Origin: an uncultured Bacilli bacterium
GTDB lineage: Bacteria > Bacillota_I > Bacilli_A > RF39 > UBA660
Direction of reading: 5' to 3'
NCBI GenBank assembly: GCA_947626275.1
Contig: CANQRL010000010.1
Span: 1-54,746 of the forward strand
Length of the DNA stretch: 54,746 nucleotides
Position 1 is the stretch's first letter. Each line of letters opens with the position of its first letter. The notes below the pieces were generated by a model. That model was not told the DNA's origin and did not search any database. It saw only the letters and a program-made list of their open reading frames with translations. Shown piece after piece: positions 43,857 through 52,790 of the stretch. The translations under genes and the position numbers were made by a program.

Positions 43857-44891
43857 ATGCCACATATTACAGAAAGAGCGCAAAGTAAGCGGTTAAAAGA
43901 TTTGGGAATCGATATCCATGCGAAATATAAAGATAACTCTGGCATTGTTGAAAGGAAAACGGAAATAAAACAAAATCCCAATGTCTATCAAGGAGTTTTA
44001 CTAGAAAAGATTTATTATCAAAATCATCTTCCTATAGGGAAAACAACGGGTTTTGATCCACGTATGCAATATACATTTATAGCTTCCCAAGAAGAGAAAG
44101 AAATGAGCTGCCCAAACTGTGGATTTCCTGCCCCTATATCCGACTTTTTAGATGGGTGTCCTTATTGTGGAACGGATTACAATATCGATTACACAAATAA
44201 AGATTTAGGAGCTAAATATCACTATGATAAAGTAGTTCATAGCAATTACTATATTTGGATAACCTTAATCATCGACCTTCTCTTTTCCCTTTTATTTATG
44301 CTATGCTATATCTTATTAACAGGGAGAACTTTCAATTCTTATGATATTTTAAAAGTATTGATTGGTGGAATTGTTTTTGGAGTTGCAACCTTTTACTTAT
44401 TTTATACAGTCGATGCCTTTATCGTCGTTCTTCCCGTTAGATGGTATAAGGAAAAACAAAACCAGAAACAAATTGCTTTTTGGCAAAGAATGGAGACATT
44501 AGGAATTTCCAAAACAACTTTCTTTAACAATTTTAATTATGAATTACAAGAATATTTATATAGCGATAAAAATGAACAGATTATCGACTATGATATTGTT
44601 GATTATTTAGCCTTTCAAGAAAGAAAAAAAGACAATAAACTCTTCATTCAAGTAGAGGTAAGAATTCGACTTGTTAAATGGGTAAACCAAAAATTGGTAA
44701 CAGAAACTTCCAAAAAAACAGTCATACTAGAAAAGAATAATCAAGATACTCCTACTTTAAATAATGGAATCAATATTATCGCTTGTAGAAATTGTGGTTC
44801 TTCTATCGATGTTACAAAGGGTGTTTGCGAATATTGTCAAACCAAATACAATTATCTACAAGAATGGTATCTAACCGATTTTAGAGAATAA
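43857..44891 (+). CDS. Membrane protein with two zinc ribbons
   Basis: This 344-residue protein has a cytosolic N-terminal part, a first zinc ribbon around residue 84 (CPNCGFPAPISDFLDGCPYC), two membrane spans (about 130-155 and 165-190), a soluble domain (about 200-300), and a second zinc ribbon (CRNCGSSIDVTKGVCEYC) near the C-terminus. No named family is recognised. It begins 8 bp after the Asn-tail gene with AAGGAGAAAT. With the first gene of the operon it gives two zinc-ribbon membrane proteins around a radical SAM enzyme, suggesting a membrane-associated maturation or sensing machine. Confidence 0.75.
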   Translation: MPHITERAQSKRLKDLGIDIHAKYKDNSGIVERKTEIKQNPNVYQGVLLEKIYYQNHLPIGKTTGFDPRMQYTFIASQEEKEMSCPNCGFPAPISDFLDGCPYCGTDYNIDYTNKDLGAKYHYDKVVHSNYYIWITLIIDLLFSLLFMLCYILLTGRTFNSYDILKVLIGGIVFGVATFYLFYTVDAFIVVLPVRWYKEKQNQKQIAFWQRMETLGISKTTFFNNFNYELQEYLYSDKNEQIIDYDIVDYLAFQERKKDNKLFIQVEVRIRLVKWVNQKLVTETSKKTVILEKNNQDTPTLNNGINIIACRNCGSSIDVTKGVCEYCQTKYNYLQEWYLTDFRE

Positions 44892-44922
44892 AAGACTTCA
44901 CAATTGAAGTCTTTTTTTATAA
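44889..44922. terminator. Terminator of the radical SAM operon
   Basis: AAAAGACTTC and GAAGTCTTTT flank ACAATT, with T-runs on both sides, so it also serves the convergent ychF. Confidence 0.85.
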
Positions 44923-44926
44923 CAAT

Positions 44927-46027
44927 TTATACATTAAATCTAAAATAGCAGATATCTCCATCTCGCATGAGATAATCTTTTCCTTCTAAACGCATTTTAC
45001 CAGCTTCTTTAACAGCCTTTTCACTGCCGTATTGCTCTAAATCTTCATAGCTCATTACTTCCGCCTTAATGAATCCTCTTTCAAAATCCGTATGAATAAT
45101 ACCCGCACATTGAGGGGCTTTCATTCCTGTTTTAAAAGTCCATGCACGTACTTCATCGCTTCCTGCTGTAAAAAATGTTTCTAATCCTAAGAGGGAATAC
45201 GTTGCTCGAATGAGTTGGTCTAAACCACTTTCTTGTACACCTAATTCCGATAAGAAGTTTTTCTTTTCCTCTTCTTCCAAGTCACTTAATTCTGATTCTA
45301 TTTTCGCGCATACCACAATCACTTCCGCATGATTAGAAGAAGCATATTCTTTAACTTGATTAACATAGCTATTGGTCCCCTCTAAAAGATCATCTTCTGA
45401 AACATTCGCCATATAGATAATTGGCTTTGCTGTTAGTAAGTTAAAAGCCTTAATCATCTTCTGCTCTTCTTCCTCAAGAGAAAGACTACGAATCGTTTGA
45501 TTTGCTTCTAACGCACTCTTTAAACGGGTTAATAACTCTGCTTCTTTTTTCACTTCTTTATCCTGCGATAACATCGCTTTTTTTCCAATTTTATTGATAC
45601 GATTTTCAATAATCTCTAAATCCGCTAAAATGAGTTCTACTTCAATAATCTCAATATCACGAATAGGGTCAACATTATTTTCCACATGGATAATGTTTTT
45701 ATCTTCAAAGCAGCGCACCACCTCAACAATCGCATCGACTTCACGGATGTGAGAAAGAAATTTATTTCCTAAACCTTCGCCTGTAGAAGCTCCTTTAACA
45801 AGTCCTGCAATATCTGTAAATTCAAATGTTGTAGGTACTAAACTAGCGGGTTTATATAAATCATTTAAAAAATCTAATCTTTTATCAGGAACAGTAACAA
45901 CTCCTACATTAGGATCAATCGTTGCGAAAGGATAATTGGCTGCTAAAATATTCTTCTTTGTAATGGCATTAAATAAAGTAGATTTTCCAACATTAGGTAA
46001 ACCTACAATTCCTGCTGTTAAACTCAT
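44927..46027 (-). CDS. ychF: Ribosome-associated ATPase/GTPase YchF (Obg-like)
   Basis: The P-loop [14 protein letters not shown] and the switch [20 protein letters not shown] place it in the Obg-like ATPase family. A coiled-coil insertion and C-terminal TGS domain ([37 protein letters not shown]) are complete at 366 residues. It binds ribosomes and affects stress responses. Its neighbourhood with parAB upstream and rpsF-ssb-rpsR downstream is conserved, but here the radical SAM operon separates it from rpsF. Confidence 0.97.
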   Translation of the reverse strand: MSLTAGIVGLPNVGKSTLFNAITKKNILAANYPFATIDPNVGVVTVPDKRLDFLNDLYKPASLVPTTFEFTDIAGLVKGASTGEGLGNKFLSHIREVDAIVEVVRCFEDKNIIHVENNVDPIRDIEIIEVELILADLEIIENRINKIGKKAMLSQDKEVKKEAELLTRLKSALEANQTIRSLSLEEEEQKMIKAFNLLTAKPIIYMANVSEDDLLEGTNSYVNQVKEYASSNHAEVIVVCAKIESELSDLEEEEKKNFLSELGVQESGLDQLIRATYSLLGLETFFTAGSDEVRAWTFKTGMKAPQCAGIIHTDFERGFIKAEVMSYEDLEQYGSEKAVKEAGKMRLEGKDYLMRDGDICYFRFNV

Positions 46028-46105
46028 AACATCACCTCAACATAATCAGTTTACTATAATCAAATTTAAAAATCAAGAAGTCCGAAGGAACAACACTCCT
46101 TTGAA

Positions 46106-46133
46106 ATAAAAAAGGAAAGTACAATGACTTTCC
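46106..46133 (-). terminator. Terminator of the AbgT-type transporter gene
   Basis: On the minus strand GGAAAGT and ACTTTCC flank CATTGT, followed by TTTTTT. Confidence 0.8.
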
Positions 46134-47629
46134 TATAATGTTGGAGCAGTATTCAAACCGATTTGTAATCCTAAAAGATTCCATCCTACTACTAAAACAA
46201 TCCAAATAACAGATAACCATAATGTAACAGGTATCATCTTTTTCATGGTTCCAAATAATTGAATATCCTCATCCTGGGTATCATACTTGTATAAGAATCC
46301 AAGCATAACGATAAAGAATACATAGAACGGTGTGAAACACTTTCCGATAGAATCCGCTGCTTTAAAAATCATTAAACCAAAAGATGGAGAAATGTTTGCG
46401 CGAATAAGTAATGGGATTAAAACAGGAGAAGCAAGCGTCCAGTTATGGGTTGTTACCGGATAAATAATCGTAATTAAAATTTCTAATAACATGATAAATC
46501 CGATTAGAAAAATTCCACTCATTTGACTCTGTCCAGCTAGATTGATAAGTTTCAAAGAAACAACATCCCCGATATTCGTCCACTCTAGAATGCTAAACAT
46601 AATAGAGAAGAAGAATAATCCAGCAAAAATAAATCCTGTGTTTTGGAAGGTAAGGGAAATTGCTTGATTATATTCCTTACTACTCTTAATATTACGAGAA
46701 ATTTTTCCATAGACATATCCACAAATCAAAGTAATTCCCATAAAGAATACGAGGAATCCTTCTCTAAATGGAGAATTTTCACCAAATACTCTTTCCATGT
46801 AAGAATTTCCCTCAGATGCTAATAATCCTCCTGATAATGGCAATCCTGGAATAATGGAAAAAATTAAAACAAGCATTAATAAGATAAAAATAACCATGGT
46901 GATTTTAACTGCCTTTGGGGAATGAATCCATTCCTTTTCTTCTGTTCGTTTAATCTTCTTGGATAAATGCTTTTCTATTAAGAAAGTTCCAGCAACCGTT
47001 AAAATAATGGCGGCAGCAATTTCCATAAAAATCATAGACCAATGTCCAAATTGATAGGTACTTAAAACATCGAGGGAAGCTGTTTCAGCCATAGTTCCTA
47101 AAACAACATCTTGGTAGCTATATAAGAAACCTGCTCCTGATCCTAAGGTAAGACCGATAAAGACAGTCATAATTCCTAGTTTAGGATCTCGATTTAAATA
47201 CTTATAGACAATCGCTACAAATGGAAATAATAAGGCATAACTATAATCTCCTAAAATACCAGAAGCGATACTGACTAGTAAAGTAAGAAAAGTGATCATC
47301 CAAGGACGAACACCATGAAATCCCTTTAAAACAGAATGAAACAATCCACTTACTTCTAATATAGTAACAGCAATCAAAGATACGACAATGACCGCTAAAG
47401 GTTCCAAAGCTCTAAAATTACTAATCGAATTTCCCAAGATATAACGCAATCCTTCGGTACTAAAAATATTTCTAACAGTAATAACCGTTGTCTCTAGTGT
47501 CTCTGGATCCGTTACAGTACTCTGAAACCCAATCTTTTGAAGAATGAAACTTAATATCGATACCGCTACCCCAATGATAATCATTACGGTAATCGGTCCG
47601 AAACTAATTTTTCTTCGCACTCGTTTCAT
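46133..47629 (-). CDS. AbgT-family transporter
   Basis: The 498-residue polytopic membrane protein has about 12 spans. The segments EVSGLFHSVLKGFHGVRPW, SIASGILGDYSYALLFPF and NRDPKLGIMTVFIGLTLGSG match the AbgT family. Members import p-aminobenzoyl-glutamate or export sulfonamide-like compounds, so a role in folate precursor uptake or efflux is likely. Substrate cannot be decided from sequence. It has its own terminator and follows the DUF951 gene. Confidence 0.8.
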   Translation of the reverse strand: MKRVRRKISFGPITVMIIIGVAVSILSFILQKIGFQSTVTDPETLETTVITVRNIFSTEGLRYILGNSISNFRALEPLAVIVVSLIAVTILEVSGLFHSVLKGFHGVRPWMITFLTLLVSIASGILGDYSYALLFPFVAIVYKYLNRDPKLGIMTVFIGLTLGSGAGFLYSYQDVVLGTMAETASLDVLSTYQFGHWSMIFMEIAAAIILTVAGTFLIEKHLSKKIKRTEEKEWIHSPKAVKITMVIFILLMLVLIFSIIPGLPLSGGLLASEGNSYMERVFGENSPFREGFLVFFMGITLICGYVYGKISRNIKSSKEYNQAISLTFQNTGFIFAGLFFFSIMFSILEWTNIGDVVSLKLINLAGQSQMSGIFLIGFIMLLEILITIIYPVTTHNWTLASPVLIPLLIRANISPSFGLMIFKAADSIGKCFTPFYVFFIVMLGFLYKYDTQDEDIQLFGTMKKMIPVTLWLSVIWIVLVVGWNLLGLQIGLNTAPTL

Positions 47630-47640
47630 GATTACTCCTC

Positions 47641-47826
47641 CTATAATGTAGTTACTTTTTTCAACTTCTTATTAAACTCAATCCGTGGCAGCATAATGCT
47701 TCTACCACATTTGATACATCTTATCTTAATATCGGCACCTATCCGAGTAATTTCCCACTCGTTAGAGCCACAAGGGTGATCTTTTTTCATCACTACAATA
47801 CTACCAAGTTTATACTCTTTATCCAT
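47641..47826 (-). CDS. DUF951 family protein
   Basis: This 61-residue protein is typical of DUF951: MDKEYKLGSIVVMKKDHPCG, then EITRIGADIKIRCIKCGRSI and MLPRIEF. It probably binds zinc through Cys residues. The ATG at 47826 overlaps the mscS end by 8 bp; an upstream in-frame ATG would add residues with no match to the family. In B. subtilis a relative lies in the same origin-proximal area. Confidence 0.9.
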   Translation of the reverse strand: MDKEYKLGSIVVMKKDHPCGSNEWEITRIGADIKIRCIKCGRSIMLPRIEFNKKLKKVTTL

Positions 47827-48607
47827 GATGAACCACCAACTGTGGATAAGCAATGACTATCCCTTTCTTATCACACTCTTCTTTAATCCGTTTTCTAAAC
47901 TTTCTTGCTAAAGTAAATTTATCTGCGTAAAAAGCCGGTACGACAATGCGGAAGTTAACACTACTATCCGCTAATTCTTCTACCCCCAAGCACTCGGCGG
48001 CATGAGGAAGCTGAAACTCTTCACTTAACTCCTTACACAATTCTTGAAAGAAGGTAAGAACGTTATCCACATCTTCATCATAACTAATAGAGACATCTAT
48101 CAACATATTATTTTCTTCTAAAGAGTGATTGATGACTTCACTGATATTACGGTTAGCAATCATCTTTACCTCTCCAGTATAAGCTTTTATCTTGGTTGTC
48201 TTTAACCCTAAAGCGATAACGGTACCAGTGAATCCGGTAATCGTTACCACATCTCCTACAGAGTATTGATCTTCTAATAGAATACTAAATCCACCAATAA
48301 TATCTTTTAATAAATCTTGAAGAGCAAGACCAGCTACTAAACTGATAACTCCTAGAGAAGCTACCAAAGATTTTGTATCAATTCCATATACCTCTAAAAT
48401 CATCATCAAGGCAACTAATACAATGAAATATTTGATAACATTGTTGACAAGTCCTACAAACGTTTTTTGTCTCTTTTCATTAATTCTTTTAGAACGGATA
48501 CGGAAAACCCTTTTTACAACACGGCTAATAACACCGTAGATTAAAATACTAAAAGCAATGATTAGAATAGGAGCAATAAACTCCTTCGCTAATAATTTTT
48601 CTAACAT
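47819..48607 (-). CDS. MscS-family mechanosensitive channel
   Basis: Three N-terminal spans (about 10-30, 55-80 and 85-110) lead to the pore region SLVASLGVISLVAGLALQDLL and the beta domain GFSILLEDQYSVGDVVTITG. These channels open under hypo-osmotic membrane tension. The 262 residues are a compact MscS/YkuT-like form. It is separated from parB by two bases and overlaps the DUF951 gene. Confidence 0.93.
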   Translation of the reverse strand: MLEKLLAKEFIAPILIIAFSILIYGVISRVVKRVFRIRSKRINEKRQKTFVGLVNNVIKYFIVLVALMMILEVYGIDTKSLVASLGVISLVAGLALQDLLKDIIGGFSILLEDQYSVGDVVTITGFTGTVIALGLKTTKIKAYTGEVKMIANRNISEVINHSLEENNMLIDVSISYDEDVDNVLTFFQELCKELSEEFQLPHAAECLGVEELADSSVNFRIVVPAFYADKFTLARKFRKRIKEECDKKGIVIAYPQLVVHHG

Positions 48608-48609
48608 AA

Positions 48610-49485
48610 TTATTCCTTTATATGAATCATATCTAAAATACGATTCAAATCAGCTACATTCGTAAAACTGATCTCTATTTTATTTTCTTTAATACGTACT
48701 TTTGTATCTAACTTTTCACATAGTAATTCTTCTGCATATTTGAACTCTAGTCTTTTGGTTGCTGGCCTTTTTACGATTTTATTCTTTTTTGCCTCGCCAC
48801 CTGTTTGAAATTCAATTTTACGAACAGATACTTTATTTTCAACAATATCTTTCGCTAAGGCAAGTATTTTTTCTTCATCATCTAACTTTGATAAAGCCCT
48901 AGCATGTCCCATACTGAGTTGATTATCATTTACCATACTTTGAACTTCTTTTGGTAAGCGTAAAAGCCCTAGCATATTGGTAATATGACTTCTACTCTTT
49001 CCTACTTTCACACTCAATTCTTCTTGAGTAAGTCCTAACTTATCAATCATGGTCTTATAGGCAACTGCTTCTTCTACGGCACTTAAATTTTCCCGTTGTA
49101 AGTTCTCTAAAAGAGCAATCTCCATCATTTGATTGTCATCTAAGTTTCGAATGATGGCAGGAATGGTTTCTAACCCTGCCATTTTACTAGCACGAACTCT
49201 TCTTTCACCAGCGATAATCTCATACCCTTTAATGCTTTTCTTCACAATAATGGGTTGAAAAACACCGTGTTCCTTAATAGATTCCGTTAGTTCTTTCAAA
49301 GATTCTTCATGAAATATTTTTCTTGGCTGATAAGGGTTAGGTCTTAGTTCATCTAGAGGAATTTCGATAATTTCCTCTTTACTAGCTGATTCATAGACAC
49401 TTCTTTCAAAACTATCTAAATCTAAATTTTCTGTATTGAATAATTGTTCTAATCCTTTTCCTAAGGCTCTCTTTCTAGTTTCCAT
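48610..49485 (-). CDS. parB: Chromosome partitioning protein ParB/Spo0J-like
   Basis: The CTP-binding ParB N-domain has IPLDELRPNPYQPRKIFHEE and the GERR motif in YEIIAGERRVRASKMAG. The central HTH contains LTQEELSVKVGKSRSHITNM. The C-terminal dimer domain closes the 291-residue protein. It clamps on parS sites and loads SMC near the origin. No canonical parS was found in the window by eye. Its start overlaps the parA end by 11 bp. Confidence 0.96.
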   Translation of the reverse strand: METRKRALGKGLEQLFNTENLDLDSFERSVYESASKEEIIEIPLDELRPNPYQPRKIFHEESLKELTESIKEHGVFQPIIVKKSIKGYEIIAGERRVRASKMAGLETIPAIIRNLDDNQMMEIALLENLQRENLSAVEEAVAYKTMIDKLGLTQEELSVKVGKSRSHITNMLGLLRLPKEVQSMVNDNQLSMGHARALSKLDDEEKILALAKDIVENKVSVRKIEFQTGGEAKKNKIVKRPATKRLEFKYAEELLCEKLDTKVRIKENKIEISFTNVADLNRILDMIHIKE

Positions 49486-50260
49486 TTCTTTCTATCACCT
49501 CTTTGGCTAAATTTAAATAAGCCTCCGTACCCCTACTCTTAGGATCATAGGCGTGAATTGGTTTTCCATGACTTGGCGCTTCTGAGAGACGAACAAGTCT
49601 TGGAATAATGGTATCGTATACTTTTTCTTTAAAATAACTTTTAATATCTTCGACAACTTCTAGTCCTAAGTTGGTTCTATTATCTAGCATAGTAAGTAAA
49701 ACCCCTTCGATATCTAGTTCTGGATTTAATTTCTTCTGCGCTATCATAATAGAATTGAGAAGTTGCATAATTCCTTCCAACGCAAAAAACTCGCATTGTA
49801 CAGGAATAATAACGGAATTAGCAGCTGCTAAAGCATTGGTCGTTATTAATCCTAAAGAAGGAGGACAATCTAAAATAATATAATCAAAAATATCGGTAAC
49901 TTGTGCCAAATGTTTTTTCAACTGTAGTTGAGCTACAAACTTTTTATTTCCTCTTGATAATTCCATTAACTCCATATCTACTCCTGCTAGATTAATAGAA
50001 GCAGGAATGGTATAGAGATTTTTAAATTTGGTTTTTATCACAACATCTTTAATTTGAGCTTGATCGGTGAGTAGTTCATACATACTGGCTTTTAATTCAC
50101 TTTTATTGATTCCTACTCCTGTTGTACTATTTCCTTGAGGATCCAAATCGACTAATAGTGTCTTCTTACCAAGAAGACCTAATGAGGCAGCTAAGTTAAT
50201 ACTGGACGTTGTTTTTCCAACGCCCCCTTTTTGATTGACAAATGCGATAATTTTTCCCAT
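49475..50260 (-). CDS. parA: Chromosome partitioning ATPase ParA/Soj-like
   Basis: The deviant Walker A box is KGGVGKTTSSINLAASL. Walker B lies in YIILDCPPSLGLITTNAL. The 261-residue length matches Soj. With ParB it segregates and positions the replication origin. It is the first gene of parA-parB-mscS-DUF951, supporting origin-proximal location. Confidence 0.97.
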   Translation of the reverse strand: MGKIIAFVNQKGGVGKTTSSINLAASLGLLGKKTLLVDLDPQGNSTTGVGINKSELKASMYELLTDQAQIKDVVIKTKFKNLYTIPASINLAGVDMELMELSRGNKKFVAQLQLKKHLAQVTDIFDYIILDCPPSLGLITTNALAAANSVIIPVQCEFFALEGIMQLLNSIMIAQKKLNPELDIEGVLLTMLDNRTNLGLEVVEDIKSYFKEKVYDTIIPRLVRLSEAPSHGKPIHAYDPKSRGTEAYLNLAKEVIERNGN

Positions 50261-50359
50261 TTTATCACCTTTTTCTAATTCTTTCTTATATCCATTTTAT
50301 CACAAATCCCACTATAAAGCTATCAAAAAACGGATAATATTCTCTCCTTAGAAAAAGGT

Positions 50360-52324
50360 CTAGTAATTTTCTCTTCTTTCTGGATAAAGTTTCTTCTTTA
50401 CCTTGGATGCTAACTCTACTCTATCTTCATAACATAAAGCGTGTTGCGTATCATTTTCTTCTGCCACGTATCTAGTCAAGAGTTCTTTTAATAAATCTTC
50501 TTGATTGATAACCATTTGATAGAAAGGTTCTAAGACAGCATCTCCTTCTAATAACTCAATAATTTTAGAAGAAATCTCTCCCTGCTCGTGACTTTTCGCA
50601 TAGTAGTAATTCATCAAAATAATCTCTTTTAGGATTGTTTGACAAGCAAGAGGATTCGTTTTTACCAATTCCCGTAATTCTAGTAATGTCTCAGGGATTC
50701 CCTTTTCTTCTAGTTTTCGATAGAAAGCACTTTCTCCTACCGTCTTTAAATAAGTAGGATCTCCCAAACACGCCATATCGATTTTTAATACTCTTCCCAA
50801 TAAATTTTGGCCCTGCAAATGACGGATAAGATGACGTTCATAAGACTGTTCTTGATCATGAATTTGAAAATAGGCCATAATGAAATACTGATAACCCATA
50901 TCAAATAGTTTTTGAATGTTTTGATGAGTGATATCAGCTTCCATTAATCCTTGATAGACAAAAATCTCACCCGTAGATAAGCTTCCTAACTTTTGATTAG
51001 CAATTTCTTCTATCCATTTTCGAGCTAAATAACGAATCATCAAACTTTGATAAATAGGAACATAATGAGTATCCAAATTCTTTTTTGTAAACGCTTCTCT
51101 TCCTACTTCTAAATTTCTTAACATTTGATATATATCTTCACAGTACGTATCAGGAGAACTGTTTCTTTTTTCATTTAAAATTTCTTCAAAAATAGGAATC
51201 AATGGGTTACCACAATAGATAAAATGAAATTTTTCTTTCGGTTTTGTATAGATAGGATCTAAAAGATGAAAGCGATTCATAACGATTGGTTCACGATAAT
51301 TTTCTCGCGTGTAAAAAACATTCTCTGGTTCCCTATAATATTCTCGTGCGAATAGTTCTAAGGCGTTAAATACATATTCCTTAGAATACCAAAAAGATTC
51401 CACCACCAGTTCAAAAGAAGCGTCTTTTCGACTTAAAAGTTGTAGCATCACTTCATCTTCTAGGGTTAAAAGATTTTTCTCCTGCATTTTTAAAAGGAGG
51501 GCATAAACAATACTCATAAAATAACCGATAAAATCATCCGCATCATACTTATCATCATAAAAATTTTCTAAAAAATCTAATACTAATTCAAAGGTTTCTT
51601 TTTGTTCTTTCTCTAATCTACGATAGTTTTGTTCTTCCTGTTCCCTCTCTTCATCCTCTTCAAAAGCATCTAAAAGATTTCCTTCCTCTTCATCATAACG
51701 TAACTCAAAATCTTCCATATCAGGATACTCTTCTTCAGGGAATTCTTCTTCCTCGTCCGCTTCTTCGTCACAATATTTTTCAGCCGTCTCTTCATAGATA
51801 GAAGCAATGACATCGGAAGCCTCAATATATTGAATATATTTTAATAATTTTTCTCGAAATTCTTTAGGAGAACCAAAATGATACTCCAGACAAGCTTCCT
51901 TGAAAGCTTCATCCTGTGTAATATAGGTAAAATAATCAATAATCGCTCGCTTTATTTTTTCTTCGTTTTGCGGATTCTGAAAATAGGTATGAATATTTTG
52001 AAGAGAAAAGGGGATGGCATCTAAATCCTTTAAAAGTTCTGTCTCAAGATCAGGAAGTTTACAAAATGTTTTAACGTAGTAAAGATATTCATAACTTCTA
52101 AGTACTATCTCTAACATGATATCATGTTTATAAATCAATAATTGCTCTGGTCGAATATCATGCCGAAAACAAATCTTTTCCGTCGTAAGATGAGAATCTC
52201 CTTTTGGCACGAGAAGAAATTCATAGAATAAGTTAGCAATTTCTTCGTCACTTAAAGAAGCATTTTCGTCATATATTTGTTTTAATATTTGGTTTCCTAC
52301 TTGTACTCGACTCATTTTATCCAT
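50360..52324 (-). CDS. Large acidic protein of unknown function
   Basis: This soluble, mostly helical 654-residue protein is not recognised. A very acidic stretch (about 195-240, with CDEEADEEEEFPEEEYPDME) divides an N-terminal part with an HTH-like opening (DEEIANLFYEFLLVPKGDSH) from a longer C-terminal helical part. The ATG at 52324 is chosen over TTG at 52330 because AGAGG is eight bases away. The short transcript leader is preceded by the terminator of the structured RNA described at 52393-52702. It may be lineage-specific. Confidence 0.7.
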   Translation of the reverse strand: MDKMSRVQVGNQILKQIYDENASLSDEEIANLFYEFLLVPKGDSHLTTEKICFRHDIRPEQLLIYKHDIMLEIVLRSYEYLYYVKTFCKLPDLETELLKDLDAIPFSLQNIHTYFQNPQNEEKIKRAIIDYFTYITQDEAFKEACLEYHFGSPKEFREKLLKYIQYIEASDVIASIYEETAEKYCDEEADEEEEFPEEEYPDMEDFELRYDEEEGNLLDAFEEDEEREQEEQNYRRLEKEQKETFELVLDFLENFYDDKYDADDFIGYFMSIVYALLLKMQEKNLLTLEDEVMLQLLSRKDASFELVVESFWYSKEYVFNALELFAREYYREPENVFYTRENYREPIVMNRFHLLDPIYTKPKEKFHFIYCGNPLIPIFEEILNEKRNSSPDTYCEDIYQMLRNLEVGREAFTKKNLDTHYVPIYQSLMIRYLARKWIEEIANQKLGSLSTGEIFVYQGLMEADITHQNIQKLFDMGYQYFIMAYFQIHDQEQSYERHLIRHLQGQNLLGRVLKIDMACLGDPTYLKTVGESAFYRKLEEKGIPETLLELRELVKTNPLACQTILKEIILMNYYYAKSHEQGEISSKIIELLEGDAVLEPFYQMVINQEDLLKELLTRYVAEENDTQHALCYEDRVELASKVKKKLYPERRENY

Positions 52325-52392
52325 ATCCAAAACCTCTTTTTGAAATAAGCTTATTATAATATAAACTAAAGAAAATGTAAATGAAAAGGCAC

Positions 52393-52423
52393 AAAAAAGA
52401 CAACGTTGACTAGACGTTGTCTC
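52393..52423 (-). terminator. Strong terminator ending the candidate ncRNA
   Basis: AGACAACGT and ACGTTGTCT flank TGACTAG-like loop sequence, followed on the minus strand by TTTTTTG. It lies 68 bp upstream of the 52324 start. Confidence 0.85.
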
Positions 52424-52702
52424 AGTTTGAATTAGTCTCTTTTTTAGTCTTAAAAGAAACTACTTATCTAGGGTCGCTTTCCCCATATAGCTATATACTT
52501 AATAGATGATAAGATCCTTAATCAGGATATTCATAGTATGTATAAGTAATTTTTATTACTGATACATAAGGTGGGCTTTGTACATTATTATCGTAATGCA
52601 CAATTAGAGGTAATATTTTATTACTAATTTTGGTAGATGATTCCGAAAAATCATTTTTCCTCATCGGTGAATAAAATATTATCAATCGCCCCTTCTATTA
52701 AG
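52393..52702 (-). ncRNA. Candidate structured non-coding RNA (about 310 nt)
   Basis: No frame of useful length is present. Reading on the minus strand, several strong helices form. A 12-bp perfect helix (52670-52681 with 52611-52622) encloses a nested hairpin (52636-52665). Next are 8-bp arms at 52594-52601 and 52580-52587, then a 7+6-bp hairpin at 52537-52568, then a terminator at 52393-52423. A promoter (TTGCAA, 17 bp, TACATT) is placed just upstream. I see no tmRNA, RNase P, SRP, T-box or known riboswitch core. It is either a stand-alone RNA or an attenuated leader of the 52324 gene. Confidence 0.65.
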
Positions 52703-52709
52703 TAATTAC

Positions 52710-52738
52710 AATGTACCATATTTTTTCATTTTTTGCAA
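52710..52738 (-). promoter_or_regulatory. Promoter of the candidate ncRNA
   Basis: On the minus strand TTGCAA (52733-52738) and TACATT (52710-52715) are separated by 17 bp. The predicted start is near 52702. Confidence 0.55.
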
Positions 52739-52751
52739 CCCCTTTTTTATA

Positions 52752-52790
52752 AAAAGAAAGAAAAATAGTAAACTTTACTATTTTTCTAAA
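52752..52790 (-). terminator. Terminator of typA
   Basis: On the minus strand AAAAATAGTAAA and TTTACTATTTTT form a long A/T stem followed by CTTTCTTTTT, overlapping the typA stop. Confidence 0.75.

Noticed and set aside
48610..50360. parS site near parAB
   Set aside because: The consensus TGTTTCACGTGAAACA was not found; CACGTG occurrences in the ribosomal operon lack the flanks.
52393..52777. tmRNA, RNase P RNA, SRP RNA or T-box in the typA-side gap
   Set aside because: The hallmark cores (tRNA-like ends with TTCGA, GAGGAAAGTCC/ACAGAA, GGAAGGAAGCAGC, TGGNACCGCG) are not present on either strand.
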